NCBI GenBank assembly: GCA_964628195.1
Contig: CAZVPF010000022.1
Coordinates: forward strand, 1 to 41,759
Direction: 5' to 3'
Length of the DNA: 41,759 nucleotides
Origin: CAZVPF01 sp964628195
Lineage (GTDB): Bacteria > Planctomycetota > Phycisphaerae > Sedimentisphaerales > Anaerohalosphaeraceae
Part shown: piece by piece, positions 33,590 through 41,759 of the stretch
Position numbering within the stretch: the stretch's first letter is position 1
Layout of the letters: every line of letters starts with the position of its first letter
Program-made: the position numbers and the translations under genes
Notes under the pieces: generated by a model
The model's database searches: none
Seen by the model: the letters and a program-made list of their open reading frames with translations, nothing else
Told to the model about the DNA's origin: nothing

Positions 33590-34957
33590 TTAAGGCTCCA
33601 GCACATCCCGCAGCGTTTTCTTTTCGAGGGTAGTGCGGTAATCTTCAATGATACGGTCAAGTTCCCCGTGTACATCCTCGTATTTCTGGACAAAAGAAGC
33701 AGCAACGGCTGCATCAGTTATATCCGAAAGGCTGATATTTGACGCATCAGTTGCCGGAGAGTAACCGGTTTCCGGCTTTTCAACCCGCAACAGTATCCGG
33801 TGTCTGACAAGGTGCTCGAGCAGTTCCTCACCGAACTCGGCAGGCAGGTTGAGCTTACTGCATATTTGCTGGGCCGAAACCGGCGCCGACCTCCGCTGAA
33901 ACTGCTCGGTGATGAACTTAACGATGCGAATAATAGCGAAATCGTTTACGATAAAATGGTCCCCCGTCTTCTGCATCTTTGCCAATTCCTCGGCGTTGAG
34001 CTTCTCGAGATGCTGTGTAGTATAAGTAAGCTGCAAGCCGAACAGCACGATCAGCCAGGTTATATAAATCCACAAAACCGAAAGTGGAATCAGCCCGAGG
34101 ATGCCGTAAAGCTGTGAGAAAGGTATAAATCTTGTCACGTAAACCTTGAACACCCACTTGGCCAGGGCCCATATAAGCGCCGCCACCAGCGCACCCCAAA
34201 GCGCCGCCCCGGGCTTAACTTGCGTATTAGGCAACCGGAAATAAAGCAAAAAGAAAAACACCACGCTTATTAAATACGAAAGCAGGGGATTTATCATCGA
34301 AATAATATTCTGGTGAAAATTCTGCCGTGAAAAGATACTCGTAGCCGCGTAAATGCCCAGTCCTAAAAGTAATGGACCGAGTGTCATAAGGGTCCAGTAA
34401 TTAATCAGCCTGTTAAGAAAACTTCGCCCCTTCTTCACGTGCCATATGTGATTGAATGTCCGTTCGATAGTCATCAAAAGAGCAAGCGCCGCCCAGACAA
34501 CTATAACCCCTGAAAACGCCGTGATAAGCCCTTTGTTGGCGCGCTGTATAAAACCCTGTGCAACCTCCTCGATTTTCTCCGTAAGCACAACAGGCTTTTG
34601 CTGCGACTCAGGTTCTGATTGGCCTGCGGCGGTTGACTTCGCAGGCGGTGTATACTCCAAATTCTTTATCTGAAGCTGGTCGTAAACGAAAAGCTTGACC
34701 TTGTTGCCCAGGTCCTGATATGACGGTATCGCCTGGAAAACCATAATCATAACCACCGCCATGGGCACTATCCCGAATATGGTATGATAAGACAGCGCAG
34801 CGGCCTCACGCCACGATCTGTTCTGCCGCAACAGCTTCACGCATTTCGGCCAAAGCTGTATCTGAAAAACCAAAAACCTGCTCCACCTGCCCAGCTGGTC
34901 CTTGGGCTCCTCCAAAAGATTGTGTATTTTTTGCTTTCCCGAACTTATAAAGTTCAT
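33590..34957 (-). CDS. YihY/BrkB-family membrane protein with C-terminal winged-helix-like domain
   Basis: 455 aa. Residues about 25-310 are the YihY/BrkB domain: SWREAAALSYHTIFGIVPMA at the start, six or so helices, and GALVAALIWALAKWVFKVYV with YGILGLIPLSVLWIYITWLI near the end. The family was once called RNase BN, but its members are membrane proteins of unsettled function. Residues about 335-410 add a winged-helix-like part (FAIIRIVKFITEQF, VSAQQICSKLNLPAEFGEEL, HRILLRV), and a short helical tail follows. Typical family length is near 290. It lies 29 bp after the AsmA-like gene on the same strand, so the two are probably co-transcribed. Confidence 0.88.
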   Translation of the reverse strand: MNFISSGKQKIHNLLEEPKDQLGRWSRFLVFQIQLWPKCVKLLRQNRSWREAAALSYHTIFGIVPMAVVMIMVFQAIPSYQDLGNKVKLFVYDQLQIKNLEYTPPAKSTAAGQSEPESQQKPVVLTEKIEEVAQGFIQRANKGLITAFSGVIVVWAALALLMTIERTFNHIWHVKKGRSFLNRLINYWTLMTLGPLLLGLGIYAATSIFSRQNFHQNIISMINPLLSYLISVVFFFLLYFRLPNTQVKPGAALWGALVAALIWALAKWVFKVYVTRFIPFSQLYGILGLIPLSVLWIYITWLIVLFGLQLTYTTQHLEKLNAEELAKMQKTGDHFIVNDFAIIRIVKFITEQFQRRSAPVSAQQICSKLNLPAEFGEELLEHLVRHRILLRVEKPETGYSPATDASNISLSDITDAAVAASFVQKYEDVHGELDRIIEDYRTTLEKKTLRDVLEP

Positions 34958-34986
34958 CGCATTTTCCTGTCAGCTTGTAATTGGTT

Positions 34987-37689
34987 TTAATTAAACAGGT
35001 CCTTTAGACCTTTTTGAATCTGTTTATTAATCTCGTCTTTGAGCCTGTCCTTAAACTGCATCTCGATGAGTTTTTCAGTGTCTAACCGGGGATTTTTCAG
35101 GGATCCTTTGAAAGGAACTTTTATGCGGTCCTTTCGGCCGGCTTCGTTCGCATAGACATTATCAATTTTCCCGTCAGAAAAAGCATAAGGCAGCCTGACG
35201 GTCATCTCCATTGAATCATTCAGACCGGTCCTTCCGCTGAAGTTGAAGGGGTTTCTTTCAATATTCAACTGCATGTCATCATATCTGAGGACACCGTTTT
35301 TAAGTTCAATCGCAGTCGGCAGGATCTCCATATTGGTGTTTCTGTCTGTTTTATTTTGATTATTGCCGCCGAACATGGCTGGTATTCTTTGTATTGTATT
35401 GATAATGGGCGACTGAACGCTGAGCCCGCTTATGGCAAAGGTCCCCTTTAAGTAGAGCAGGTTTTGGGAGTTTTTTGCCAGCGGAATCGAAATGTTTTCA
35501 CTTTGAAAATCGGTATACCCCTCGTGAACAACAGCGTTTACAAAGATAGGATTGACGTACTTAAGCATCTTATCGGTCATTTCCTGGGTTATTTTGATTT
35601 TCTCGATCATGTGCAAATCGGGCTTCACTTTTAACATCGGAGGCTCTTCTGCCAGGTCCGCCGTGGCACCGAACCTCATCTTTCCATCATTCACCACCGT
35701 CTCAAATGGTTCGATCGCCAGCTTGCCCTTATCTATAGTTATCTTTGTGCTTGTCTTTGCAAAGTTAAGCCCCATAAACGAAGCCGAATCAAAACCGAAG
35801 TCCGTCACCGCCGAGAGATTGGCCAGCATCTGATCGGGCTTGTCGGCAGGATATGTCGACGAGAACTGTAAATTTTCCTGCCGCTGCCCCGTCAGTTCAA
35901 GGCTTGCCGGCAGAAAAGCAGAACCCAGAGAACTGACCGCTGCAAGGTCATACTCGGCATTGAGCTGCCCGGCAAGTTCGACGCTGTCGCCCTTCTTTTT
36001 ACGTGTAACCGAAGCCCCTGGTATCTTGATCTGCGAACTATCGAAATACAGGTCGTCAATCTCCCATGTCTTGTCTTCGGGGTTTACGGTAATATCGAAT
36101 TTCAGGTCTACCTGCTTTTCCGAAAACGGTGTCATGCCCTCCTTGCCGAGCTTAAAATCGGTAAGCTCGATACCGCCGGTGCTGATCCTGTACCCATCAT
36201 TTTTCCTTTCGATATTAACCTTACCGTCCCCCCTGCCGTCAAGAATCATTCCGTCCGGAAGTTCCACGAAAACCGAGGCGAACTGTAAAGCCTTATCCAG
36301 CGCGACATTTGCATCTATCTCCGCGTCGAGCTTATCCGAGCTGTCTTTGCCCATAGGAAGAGTAGAACCGCCCAGCCGGACATCGCCGATAGTCGTGTTA
36401 TTTATCTCCATCGTTTTGAAATTAAGCGTTTTATCCGATGAATCTGTCTTCACAGTGTATTTCAGCTTTGAATTACTCACCGGGGTCGACTTGCTGTTTT
36501 TCATTATTTTAAGGCTGCTTATGTTCCCTGTGCCTGTTGTCTCTATGCCTGTCGGCAGAATGGTCATCTTGCCTCCGGCCTGAACTGTACCCGAAAGACC
36601 AAGGCCCTTGAGGTCGACAAACTGCGAAACAAAATTGGACGTCCCGGCAAGGTCAGCGTCTGCTGTGTAATCAACTGCATCCAGTCCGCCGCTGACATTG
36701 ACCTTGCAGAATGAAGACTCGATATCCAGCCTGTCAATATTAAGCTGGTCATTATCAGTCGTTATGTCAGCGTCTATGTTTATCGGTTTATCCAGCTCGG
36801 TCTTTTTACCCGCCACAGTCTGGGCAAAATTCGTTATCTTCGCAGTACCTTTCAAACGCTTAAGCGCATTGTCGGATACATCGACATCCATATCCGCGTT
36901 AAGCTTGCCCTCGGCATTAAAATCCTTGCCCATAAGAGCGAACAACGGCCTTAAACGCTCAAGCTCAAGATTATCAACATTAACATTGAACTGAGCCCCT
37001 TTCAGCTTCCACTTCTCCGCCTGTTCGGTCTCGATCTTCCCGTCAGCCTTAACCTGGGCACTCGAAACCGGTCCTGCAACGGTCATCGCAAGGTCAAACG
37101 CCGACACCGAGCCCGGCGGGTTTATTTTAACATGTGAACCTATGTTGATAAACTCAACGGTCTGGTCCTTCATACTCGGACCCTGCATATTGAATGTAAC
37201 CTTGCCGTCGTTTATCTTCAAGTCAAGATTTTGCAGGTCGATCCCTTTATCTGCACCCGTTTTGCCCGTGCCGCCATTTGGTTTTGCCGGCTTGGCCGGG
37301 CCGGGCCGGACAGTCATTGTCAGCCGGGGATTGTTTATTACCGTCTTGCCCAGGTCAAACTTGCCCATCAGCAGTGAAAAATAATCCGGTTCGCTTATAA
37401 TTGATTCGACATTCAGCGAAGTACCGGCCTTGTCGTCAAGATAGCTCAAATCCTTCAAACGGACCCCCCTGAACCACCCCACCGAAAGATCGTCGACGGA
37501 CACCGTCCCGTCAACATTTCTGCTGACCCTCTTCATGACCATATCAGTGCCGCCCGACGAGGAAATATACGCCGGAATCAGCGCTACAATCAGAATAATA
37601 ACAACCAGCAGGGTAACAACCGCCACAACCGCATATAGCCGTTTACGTGATTTCCCTCTGCTTTGGGCCTGTGTGTTTTCAGAGTTCAT
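34987..37689 (-). CDS. Large AsmA-like envelope protein
   Basis: 900 aa. A short basic N-terminus leads to one membrane helix (about 19-42, YAVVAVVTLLVVIILIVALI). A beta-rich domain with AsmA features follows: GTVSVDDLSVGWFRGVRLKD, NVESIISEPDYFSLLMGKFD, NNPRLTMTV, FNVNVDNLELERL and GKLNADMDVDVSDNALKRLK. The C-terminus has FSGRTGLNDSMEMTVRLPYA and FKGSLKNPRLDTEKLIEMQF. It is likely anchored in the inner membrane, reaching into the periplasm and moving or sorting lipids. GGAGG precedes the ATG. It differs from the 1.1-kaa AsmA-like protein elsewhere in the window, so the genome has at least two. Confidence 0.78.
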   Translation of the reverse strand: MNSENTQAQSRGKSRKRLYAVVAVVTLLVVIILIVALIPAYISSSGGTDMVMKRVSRNVDGTVSVDDLSVGWFRGVRLKDLSYLDDKAGTSLNVESIISEPDYFSLLMGKFDLGKTVINNPRLTMTVRPGPAKPAKPNGGTGKTGADKGIDLQNLDLKINDGKVTFNMQGPSMKDQTVEFINIGSHVKINPPGSVSAFDLAMTVAGPVSSAQVKADGKIETEQAEKWKLKGAQFNVNVDNLELERLRPLFALMGKDFNAEGKLNADMDVDVSDNALKRLKGTAKITNFAQTVAGKKTELDKPINIDADITTDNDQLNIDRLDIESSFCKVNVSGGLDAVDYTADADLAGTSNFVSQFVDLKGLGLSGTVQAGGKMTILPTGIETTGTGNISSLKIMKNSKSTPVSNSKLKYTVKTDSSDKTLNFKTMEINNTTIGDVRLGGSTLPMGKDSSDKLDAEIDANVALDKALQFASVFVELPDGMILDGRGDGKVNIERKNDGYRISTGGIELTDFKLGKEGMTPFSEKQVDLKFDITVNPEDKTWEIDDLYFDSSQIKIPGASVTRKKKGDSVELAGQLNAEYDLAAVSSLGSAFLPASLELTGQRQENLQFSSTYPADKPDQMLANLSAVTDFGFDSASFMGLNFAKTSTKITIDKGKLAIEPFETVVNDGKMRFGATADLAEEPPMLKVKPDLHMIEKIKITQEMTDKMLKYVNPIFVNAVVHEGYTDFQSENISIPLAKNSQNLLYLKGTFAISGLSVQSPIINTIQRIPAMFGGNNQNKTDRNTNMEILPTAIELKNGVLRYDDMQLNIERNPFNFSGRTGLNDSMEMTVRLPYAFSDGKIDNVYANEAGRKDRIKVPFKGSLKNPRLDTEKLIEMQFKDRLKDEINKQIQKGLKDLFN

Positions 37690-37806
37690 CTTTGCCTCCT
37701 TTGCAAAATAATTATATCAGAATATTTTCAGCGAAAGAATCACCGGCAAAGAACGGGTCCTGCCGGTAACCATATATCGGCAATGAACACGATAAATTTC
37801 TCCCCC

Positions 37807-37834
37807 ATTTTAAAATAGCTCATCTGTGCGTCAA
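37807..37834 (-). promoter_or_regulatory. Promoter candidate for the AsmA-like/yihY pair
   Basis: Read on the minus strand: TTGACG, 16 bp, TAAAAT, about 118 bp upstream of the AsmA-like ATG and 45 bp downstream of the frr stop. This suggests the envelope pair has its own start in addition to read-through from frr. Confidence 0.5.
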
Positions 37835-37879
37835 TTTTTTTGCCGCAGCAGTCTACCACTACAGGCATTGCCGTTATTA

Positions 37880-38440
37880 TCAGTCCGACATTATCTCGTC
37901 GGTCTTTTTCTTAATAGCCTGGTCGATCTTATCCGTAAATTCTTTGGTCATATCGTCCACATCTTTCTTGCCCTTGTCGCGATCATCCTCGGTGATAAGC
38001 TTGGCTTTTTGTTCGTCTTCAAGCTGCTTGTTCGCATCCCTGCGTATGTTCCTGATACTCACCTTTGCCTGCTCGCCGAACTGTTTTACCTGGCCGGCTA
38101 TCTGGTTTCTTCTCTCGGTGCTCAGCGGAGGTATCGAAAGCCGTATAACCTTTCCGTCTGCGATAGGCGCCAGCGAAAGGTCACTGTTCTTGATAGCCTT
38201 TTCAATATCCTTCAGGGCCGCCGGATCGAAGGGCTTTATAATTATCGAATCTGCATCAGGCACGCCCACCGTCGCAAGCTGATTCAGGGGAGTTGGGCTT
38301 CCGTAATACTCGACCCTGAGGTTGTCGACAAGACCTGTCGACGCCCTGCCTGTCCGCACACCTCTAAGCTCATTATGCAAATAATCCAGGGCCTTTTCCA
38401 TGTTTTTCCTGTGTTCGCTTACAACTTCTTTAACGGGCAT
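37880..38440 (-). CDS. frr: Ribosome recycling factor
   Basis: 186 aa, the standard length. RRF splits the post-termination ribosome together with EF-G. Typical motifs are RTGRASTGLVDNLRVEYYGS, TPLNQLATVGVPDADSIIIK, IPPLSTERRNQIAGQVKQFG and SIRNIRRDANKQLEDEQK. The ATG has AAGGA upstream and lies 14 bp after pyrH, as in the conserved rpsB-tsf-pyrH-frr cluster. Confidence 0.98.
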   Translation of the reverse strand: MPVKEVVSEHRKNMEKALDYLHNELRGVRTGRASTGLVDNLRVEYYGSPTPLNQLATVGVPDADSIIIKPFDPAALKDIEKAIKNSDLSLAPIADGKVIRLSIPPLSTERRNQIAGQVKQFGEQAKVSIRNIRRDANKQLEDEQKAKLITEDDRDKGKKDVDDMTKEFTDKIDQAIKKKTDEIMSD

Positions 38441-38454
38441 CTTTCATTCCTTAA

Positions 38455-39174
38455 TTAACCGCTTATTATTGAACCAACCTTCTCGCCTTTCAGCGCCTTG
38501 GTAATATTTCCCTCTTCGAATATATTGATAACGATAACGGGTATATCGTTTTCCCTGCAAAGGCTCATCGCCGCCGGGTCGATAACTTTAAGCCGCTTTG
38601 CCAGAACTTCATCGTAACTGAGTTTATCGTACATCTTTGCGTCCGGGTTCGTCATCGGGTCCGAGTCATAAACACCGTTGACTTTGGTCGCCTTGATTAT
38701 CACGTCCGCCTCGAGCTCCGACGCACGAAGGGCAGCACACGTATCCGTGGAAAAGAACGGGTTGCCCGTCCCGCCTGCAAGAATGGTTATCCTGCCAAGC
38801 TCCATGTGCCTCAGGCACCGCCGCTTGATAAAAGGCTCGCATATTGCCTTTACTTCGATTGCGCTTAAAACTCTCGTCGGACAACCCAGCGACTCGAGCG
38901 TCTCCTGGAGGGCGCATGCGTTTATCACCGTCGCGAGCATACCCATGTAATCGGCTGTATGCCGGGGAATATGGCTGTCCTGAGAAAAACTCTGACCCCG
39001 AAGAAAATTGCCTCCGCCGACCACTATGGCGATCTCTATCCCAAGTTCTGAAATTTTCTTTATCCTCCCGGCGACCGATTCCAGCGGACCGGCATCGATA
39101 CCGAACCCCCCTTTTTCGCAAAAGCTCTCGCCGGAAAGCTTTAGAAGAACCCTTTTGTACTTAACCTCTGCCAT
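38455..39174 (-). CDS. pyrH: UMP kinase
   Basis: 239 aa. PyrH phosphorylates UMP to UDP and is a hexamer of the amino-acid-kinase fold. Seen are VLLKLSGESFCEKGGFGIDA, IAIVVGGGNFLRGQ, ILAGGTGNPFFSTDTCAALR and KATKVNGVYDSDPMTNPDAK. It is separated from tsf by an intrinsic terminator, then starts 49 bp later; it shares the strand with frr and probably its transcript. Confidence 0.98.
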   Translation of the reverse strand: MAEVKYKRVLLKLSGESFCEKGGFGIDAGPLESVAGRIKKISELGIEIAIVVGGGNFLRGQSFSQDSHIPRHTADYMGMLATVINACALQETLESLGCPTRVLSAIEVKAICEPFIKRRCLRHMELGRITILAGGTGNPFFSTDTCAALRASELEADVIIKATKVNGVYDSDPMTNPDAKMYDKLSYDEVLAKRLKVIDPAAMSLCRENDIPVIVINIFEEGNITKALKGEKVGSIISG

Positions 39175-39222
39175 GCCTGTTGCCGTAAATCAGTCTTCCA
39201 TTTCAACGCCCGACCTGTCCAC

Positions 39223-39252
39223 AAAAAAAGGGCATCAGCCGAACCGATGCCC
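39223..39252 (-). terminator. Intrinsic terminator between tsf and pyrH
   Basis: On the minus strand: GGGCATC, a 9-base loop, GATGCCC, then seven T residues. It lies 48 bp after the tsf stop, so rpsB-tsf can form its own transcript with partial read-through into pyrH-frr. Confidence 0.85.
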
Positions 39253-39300
39253 AATTATATAGTCACATAGATTTATTGTCTATCGCAAAATTGTCGTTAT

Positions 39301-40164
39301 TTATCCGCCGATCTCGAACCTTACAAATGCCTCAACCTTTGCATTGCCGCCGGCCGCCTTGGCAGCGTCGCTAAGCGCCTGACCGACTGTCTTGCTGTCG
39401 TCCTTAACAAAATCCTGATCGACAAGACAATTCTCGGAGAAAAACTTGCCCAGTTTACCCTCGACAATTTTGTCGACAATGTTTTCGGGCTTATTTTTAA
39501 CCTGTTCCCTTGCCGATTCCCTTTCTTTTTCGATAACATCGGAAGGTACCGAGTCCCTGTTCGCCGCAACCGGGTTCATCGCGGTAATATGCATGCAGAT
39601 ATCGTTGGCAACATTCTTAACAGCAGCGGCCACTTCGTCGTTATCCGCCGAAATCCTGACCATTGCACCAAGCTTGTTATTGAAATGTACGTAGCTGCCG
39701 ATTATCCCCGAACCTTCTATTTTATACCGTGCAAAATCGCCCACCTCGGTTTTCTCGCCTGTTTTGCTCACGGTATCGGTAATCATATCTGCGAACTTTT
39801 TGCCGTCAACTTCGGTCTCGGCAAGCTCCTCGCCACCCTGGTCTGAGGGACAGTTACACATGTACTTCTTCATAGCGTCGGCAAGGGCGATAAAATCGTC
39901 GCTTTTCGACACAAAATCCGTCTCACAGCATAGTGTCGCCATAGCGGCGGCCTTGCCGTCCTCACAGGCACAAAGAACAACTCTTCCCTCGGTAGTCTCC
40001 CGGGCCGCCCTTTTGGCCATTGTTGCAAGACCCTTCTTTTTCAATATTTCCATAGCTGCGTCAAGGTCTCCGCCGGACTCATTAAGTGCCTTCTTGCAGT
40101 CCATCATGCCCTGACCGCTCATTTTTCTCAATTTCATTACCGTCGATGCTGATATTTCAGCCAT
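39301..40164 (-). CDS. tsf: Translation elongation factor Ts
   Basis: 287 aa. EF-Ts exchanges GDP on EF-Tu. The N-terminal UBA-like helices read STVMKLRKMSGQGMMDCKKA, followed by ETTEGRVVLCACEDGKAAAM and the Tu-binding CCETDFVSKSDDF. The C-terminal dimerisation region has CLVDQDFVKDDSKTVGQAL and VEAFVRFEIGG. It has several extra cysteines (CACED, CCETDF, CNCPSD), which fits an anaerobic host, though that is inference. It follows rpsB by 92 bp. Confidence 0.98.
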   Translation of the reverse strand: MAEISASTVMKLRKMSGQGMMDCKKALNESGGDLDAAMEILKKKGLATMAKRAARETTEGRVVLCACEDGKAAAMATLCCETDFVSKSDDFIALADAMKKYMCNCPSDQGGEELAETEVDGKKFADMITDTVSKTGEKTEVGDFARYKIEGSGIIGSYVHFNNKLGAMVRISADNDEVAAAVKNVANDICMHITAMNPVAANRDSVPSDVIEKERESAREQVKNKPENIVDKIVEGKLGKFFSENCLVDQDFVKDDSKTVGQALSDAAKAAGGNAKVEAFVRFEIGG

Positions 40165-40256
40165 TTTAATTCCCCTACTTCTTAATTATCTTTATTAACA
40201 GGGACTCTTCCCATTAATTATCAACGATTTACTTAAACCTGCTTTGATGCCTGCTG

Positions 40257-41225
40257 CTAACTTTGCTGCTGCTGAGGCTCGGTGTTTTCGGCCTGTTCAG
40301 TCTTTGCTTTCTGCTGATCAGAACTTTCATTTTGCTCTGGAGCAGCCTCTTTTGCAGGTTGCTGAACTTCCTTCGCCGCAACAGGTGCCGGTTTCTGACT
40401 TTCCTTAGCCTTTGGAGCTGGAGGCGCTGATGTTTCCGGCTCACCATCTTCATCAACCGCAGAAGCAAGCGCACGCCTTCTCGAACGTTTCTTCACGCCC
40501 GGAGGAGTTAAGCCCTGCTGAGCCTGTGAAGCAAACTGGCTTACCTGGGTTTTGCCCTGATTGACTGCCTCGGCAAGCTCATTAAGTATGATGTTGATCG
40601 CCTTTATAGAATCGTCATTCGCCGGGATGGCCACGTCAACTATATCAGGGTCCGAATCGGTATCAATCACGCCGATTGTCGGTATTTCAAGCTTTGAGGC
40701 CTCACGAAGTGCGATATATTCATTTCGCGTATCAACAACCACCACTGCCCCGGGCATACGGTTCATCTTCCTGATGCCCTCCAGGTTGGTTTTGATCTTC
40801 TTCATCTCGCGTTTAAGACGGGCAGCCTGTTTTTTGCTCTCGGCGTCCATTTTACCATCGGCAACCATCTGCTCAAGTTCCTCAAGTCTCTTGAGTCTCG
40901 AACGGATAGTCCGGAAGTTGGTAAGCGTACCGCCCAGCCATCGCTCAGTAACCCAGTGCATACCCGATTTCTCGGATGCGTTGAGCACTCCTTTGTGAGC
41001 CTGACGCTTGGTGCCTACAAAAACAACATCTTTGCCCGAAGAGACAACGTCAGCAAGAAGCTTTTTAGCAATGATCAGCCCCTTTAGCGTCTCTTTTACG
41101 TTAATAATGTGGATCATACCGCGTTTTCCGAAGATATATGGCTGCATCTTCGGGTTCCACCGGCTGACCGCGTGACCGAAATGTACGCCCGACTCGATCA
41201 GTTTGCGGGCTATTTCCTTATTCAC
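40257..41225 (-). CDS. rpsB: 30S ribosomal protein S2 with long low-complexity C-terminal tail
   Basis: 322 aa from a GTG start (GGAGG lies 10 bases before it). The S2 core (residues 1 to about 235) is complete: SGVHFGHAVSRWNPKMQPYI, FVGTKRQAHKGVLNASEKSG, ERWLGGTLTNFRTIRSRLKR, MPGAVVVVDTRNEYIALREA and IPTIGVIDTDSDPDIVDVAI. Beyond it come a basic patch (KKRSRRRA) and about 70 residues rich in Gln, Glu, Pro and Ala, ending QQQQS. E. coli S2 has 241 residues. Such tails are known in some phyla and are probably disordered. It heads the rpsB-tsf-pyrH-frr cluster. Confidence 0.97.
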   Translation of the reverse strand: MNKEIARKLIESGVHFGHAVSRWNPKMQPYIFGKRGMIHIINVKETLKGLIIAKKLLADVVSSGKDVVFVGTKRQAHKGVLNASEKSGMHWVTERWLGGTLTNFRTIRSRLKRLEELEQMVADGKMDAESKKQAARLKREMKKIKTNLEGIRKMNRMPGAVVVVDTRNEYIALREASKLEIPTIGVIDTDSDPDIVDVAIPANDDSIKAINIILNELAEAVNQGKTQVSQFASQAQQGLTPPGVKKRSRRRALASAVDEDGEPETSAPPAPKAKESQKPAPVAAKEVQQPAKEAAPEQNESSDQQKAKTEQAENTEPQQQQS

Positions 41226-41288
41226 TACGTCATTACCTCCACTGCATAAGGTTAATAAAACAATTAAGTTACATAAAATTCGCTAACT

Positions 41289-41312
41289 GCGGACGCAGAA
41301 CAACTGCGCCGC
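41289..41312 (-). promoter_or_regulatory. Hairpin in the rpsB leader
   Basis: On the minus strand: GCGGCGCAG, loop TTGTT, CTGCGTCCGC, a nine-pair stem with one bulge. It lies in the roughly 100-base leader between the promoter and the rpsB start. Ribosomal protein genes are often autoregulated by such structures, but no match to a known S2 leader class is claimed. Confidence 0.5.
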
Positions 41313-41329
41313 GAAACGGTAAGCCTCAT

Positions 41330-41358
41330 AAAATATATTAATCATGGAATATTGTCAA
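41330..41358 (-). promoter_or_regulatory. Promoter of rpsB-tsf
   Basis: On the minus strand: TTGACA, 17 bp, TATTTT, about 105 bp upstream of the GTG start. The -35 box is perfect, as expected for a strong ribosomal protein operon. Confidence 0.6.
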
Positions 41359-41759
41359 GAAATTTAAGGAAAATAGATATTAAAATTTGAAAAAGAGGAT
41401 TATTCTTAAAAAACGTAAACAAAATATAACAAATCCATTATGTCGCCTGAGGCTTTTGGAGGTAATTTTTTTGAATAATAATACAAAAATATTAATAGGG
41501 ATCGATATTTAAAAAATTTGCTATTACATTTGCCCTTGCACAAAAACAGTCCTATATGACCGAAAATTATGGGACTTTTAAAAATAATCCTTATTTATTT
41601 ATAAATGGTTAATCTATTTGCAGTTACACTCTTCAGCTTGTCGAGTTGTTTAATTATGGATATAGGTAATTTTGCCGATACTTTTTAGGTAAAGGCTACA
41701 GGCTTTTGGGCGTGTTGCCCAAGTTGGTAAAAATTTAACATATTGCTCTTTTACAAGTT
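41359..41759. other. AT-rich window end without a recognised gene
   Basis: The 400 bp beyond the rpsB promoter contain no convincing gene. A ribosome-site-like GGAGGT at 41458-41463 precedes a TTG-started frame of only 13 codons (41471-41512). Nothing matches a tRNA or known RNA family by eye. The sequence may be the leader of a gene starting beyond the window. Confidence 0.4.

Noticed and set aside
41471..41512. Short TTG-started ORF after a GGAGGT
   Set aside because: Only 13 codons in very AT-rich sequence, with no other support.
41640..41759. Possible riboswitch at the window end
   Set aside because: Some motifs recall riboswitch purine-rich loops, but no conserved core of a known class could be matched.

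Overview
The window looks like a chromosome segment of a Planctomycetota bacterium of class Phycisphaerae, most likely order Sedimentisphaerales. This is inferred from gene style, not from a marker search. The pointers are secreted proteins with planctomycete-type dockerin-like repeats, a PEP-CTERM sorting tail, a short H-X9-DG-type pseudopilin, very large AsmA-like membrane proteins, and moderate GC content.

Left part (1-14300), accessory. A small excisionase-like HTH gene lies near the decayed 3' half of a tyrosine recombinase. That remnant reads into the 3' end of a tRNA or tmRNA gene, an attachment-site scar. Next come three minus-strand genes: a membrane zinc-ribbon protein, a pseudopilin-like protein and a GntR/LacI-type regulator. 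Divergent from the regulator are a consensus promoter, a possible 18-codon leader ORF and large secreted proteins. These are an 828-aa protein with two copies of a domain I do not recognise, a 1373-aa TIM-barrel-like enzyme candidate with two LamG-like modules, and a 297-aa PEP-CTERM protein with a third copy of the same domain. A 769-aa GxGYxYP-like protein with an N-terminal dockerin and a C-terminal CBM96-like domain follows. The whole reads as a regulated carbohydrate-acquisition or cell-surface locus, and it is the best candidate here for something undescribed.

Middle (14300-29400), mostly housekeeping. purD is followed by a 1.1-kaa AsmA-like protein, then an SH3-domain envelope protein, a rhomboid-TPR protein and an M24 aminopeptidase. 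thiC has a TPP riboswitch with a readable transcription-attenuation platform. clpB comes next, then another secreted dockerin-type protein (475 aa) with a consensus promoter and a long structured leader.

Right part (29400-41759). A tight plus-strand operon holds asd, truA, a GT4 glycosyltransferase, a YjbQ-family gene and a LysE-type exporter. It converges with minus-strand genes: the conserved rpsB-tsf-pyrH-frr translation cluster, then a second AsmA-like giant and a YihY/BrkB protein with an extra C-terminal domain. A terminator splits tsf from pyrH, and rpsB has a hairpin leader and a long low-complexity tail.

No rRNA, complete tRNA, CRISPR array, insertion sequence, cohesin or exosortase gene was seen. 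All calls come from reading the sequence; no database search was run.
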